This document shows positions 63,707 to 64,000 of a stretch of DNA of 64,000 bases, piece after piece. Each line of letters begins with the position of its first letter. Positions within the stretch are counted from its first letter, which is position 1. The notes under the pieces were generated by a model that saw nothing but the letters and a program-made list of their open reading frames with translations, was not told the DNA's origin and made no database searches. The stretch spans positions 186,001 to 250,000 of the forward strand of contig NW_002475971.1 of the NCBI RefSeq assembly GCF_000189635.1. Reading direction: 5' to 3'. The position numbers and the translations under genes were made by a program. This DNA is from Tetrahymena thermophila SB210. Lineage: Eukaryota > Ciliophora > Oligohymenophorea > Hymenostomatida > Tetrahymenidae.

Positions 63707-64000
63707 TTTGTTTAGAGTTTTATATTAAAAAAATTTATTTGTTTATCATGAAAGTAAAATTGTAATCAATCATTCAAAGTATTTAATTGATCTAAAAGAA
63801 ATTAGTCATTAAAAAATATAAAATTGAAATAGGAGCCTTATTTTGAATATTACATATAAATTTGCTATAAATATAGCTAATTTACTGGTCACTTAAATTT
63901 AAAAAGATTTCTTTTATTCATTTCACACCATACTTTAAAATCAGTTTTTTTTCTTAAAAACTAAATAATATCATAACTTTAATAAATTTTTCTTTTAATA
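63707..64000. other. 5' flank of the TPR-like gene, window edge
   Basis: A+T-rich. It should contain the promoter and 5' UTR of the minus-strand TPR-like gene. No other gene is seen before the window ends. Confidence 0.5.

Noticed and set aside
1..64000. Transposon, virus, or excised-sequence (IES) signatures
   Set aside because: No integrase, transposase, reverse transcriptase, capsid gene, long terminal repeat or long inverted repeat was found on reading.

Overview
The window looks like macronuclear-type DNA from an oligohymenophorean ciliate, most likely Tetrahymena or a close relative. Three things point there: about 80% A+T; open frames that exist only if TAA and TAG are read as glutamine and TGA is the sole stop; and many short, T-rich GT...AG introns of about 45-150 nt (Paramecium introns are much shorter). 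Q/N/K-rich linkers and purine-rich coding strands fit too. I saw no prokaryotic operons, CRISPR, rRNA, convincing tRNA, telomere repeat or transposon. All translations below use the ciliate code. Where introns are given, the summed exon lengths are divisible by three.

Layout. A giant MGNCC-type protein kinase (82-8437, +) converges on a minus-strand pair: a tandem cyclic-nucleotide-binding protein (12628-8965) and a cyclic-nucleotide-gated/EAG-like K+ channel (17784-13043). A DUF1295 reductase-like membrane protein (18632-19570, +) converges on three intronless minus-strand paralogues of unknown function (22661-20499, 26092-24524, 28376-27036). UPF1, the nonsense-mediated decay helicase, follows with 17 exons (30319-34640, +). 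Then come two minus-strand Q/N-rich four-helix membrane proteins (37424-35733, 38393-37857), a lipid-anchor-type MGC protein with TPR-like repeats (38988-40628, +), a polytopic membrane protein (41386-42231, +) and the exosome subunit RRP42/EXOSC7 (43503-42691, -).

From 44 kb a plus-strand run holds: a membrane RING-H2 E3, an RNF126-like RING-H2 E3, a leucine-rich-repeat gene with one repeat per 90-nt exon, an RPA1-like single-strand DNA-binding protein, a transcription-type cyclin, a signal-peptide-peptidase-like aspartyl protease, a Sec23-like zinc-finger/von Willebrand A protein with a myristoylation-type start, and a 93-residue small protein. The window closes with a minus-strand TPR-like protein (63706-61781).

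There is no operon logic; neighbours appear to be independently transcribed. Themes that recur are cyclic-nucleotide/K+ signalling (two adjacent genes), RNA decay (UPF1, RRP42), ubiquitin ligation (two adjacent RING genes) and N-terminal lipid anchors (three MGN/MGC starts). The most unusual items are the three-gene paralogue cluster, the exon-per-repeat LRR gene, a CCHC zinc-knuckle pattern in the K+ channel tail, and the myristoylation-type VWA protein.
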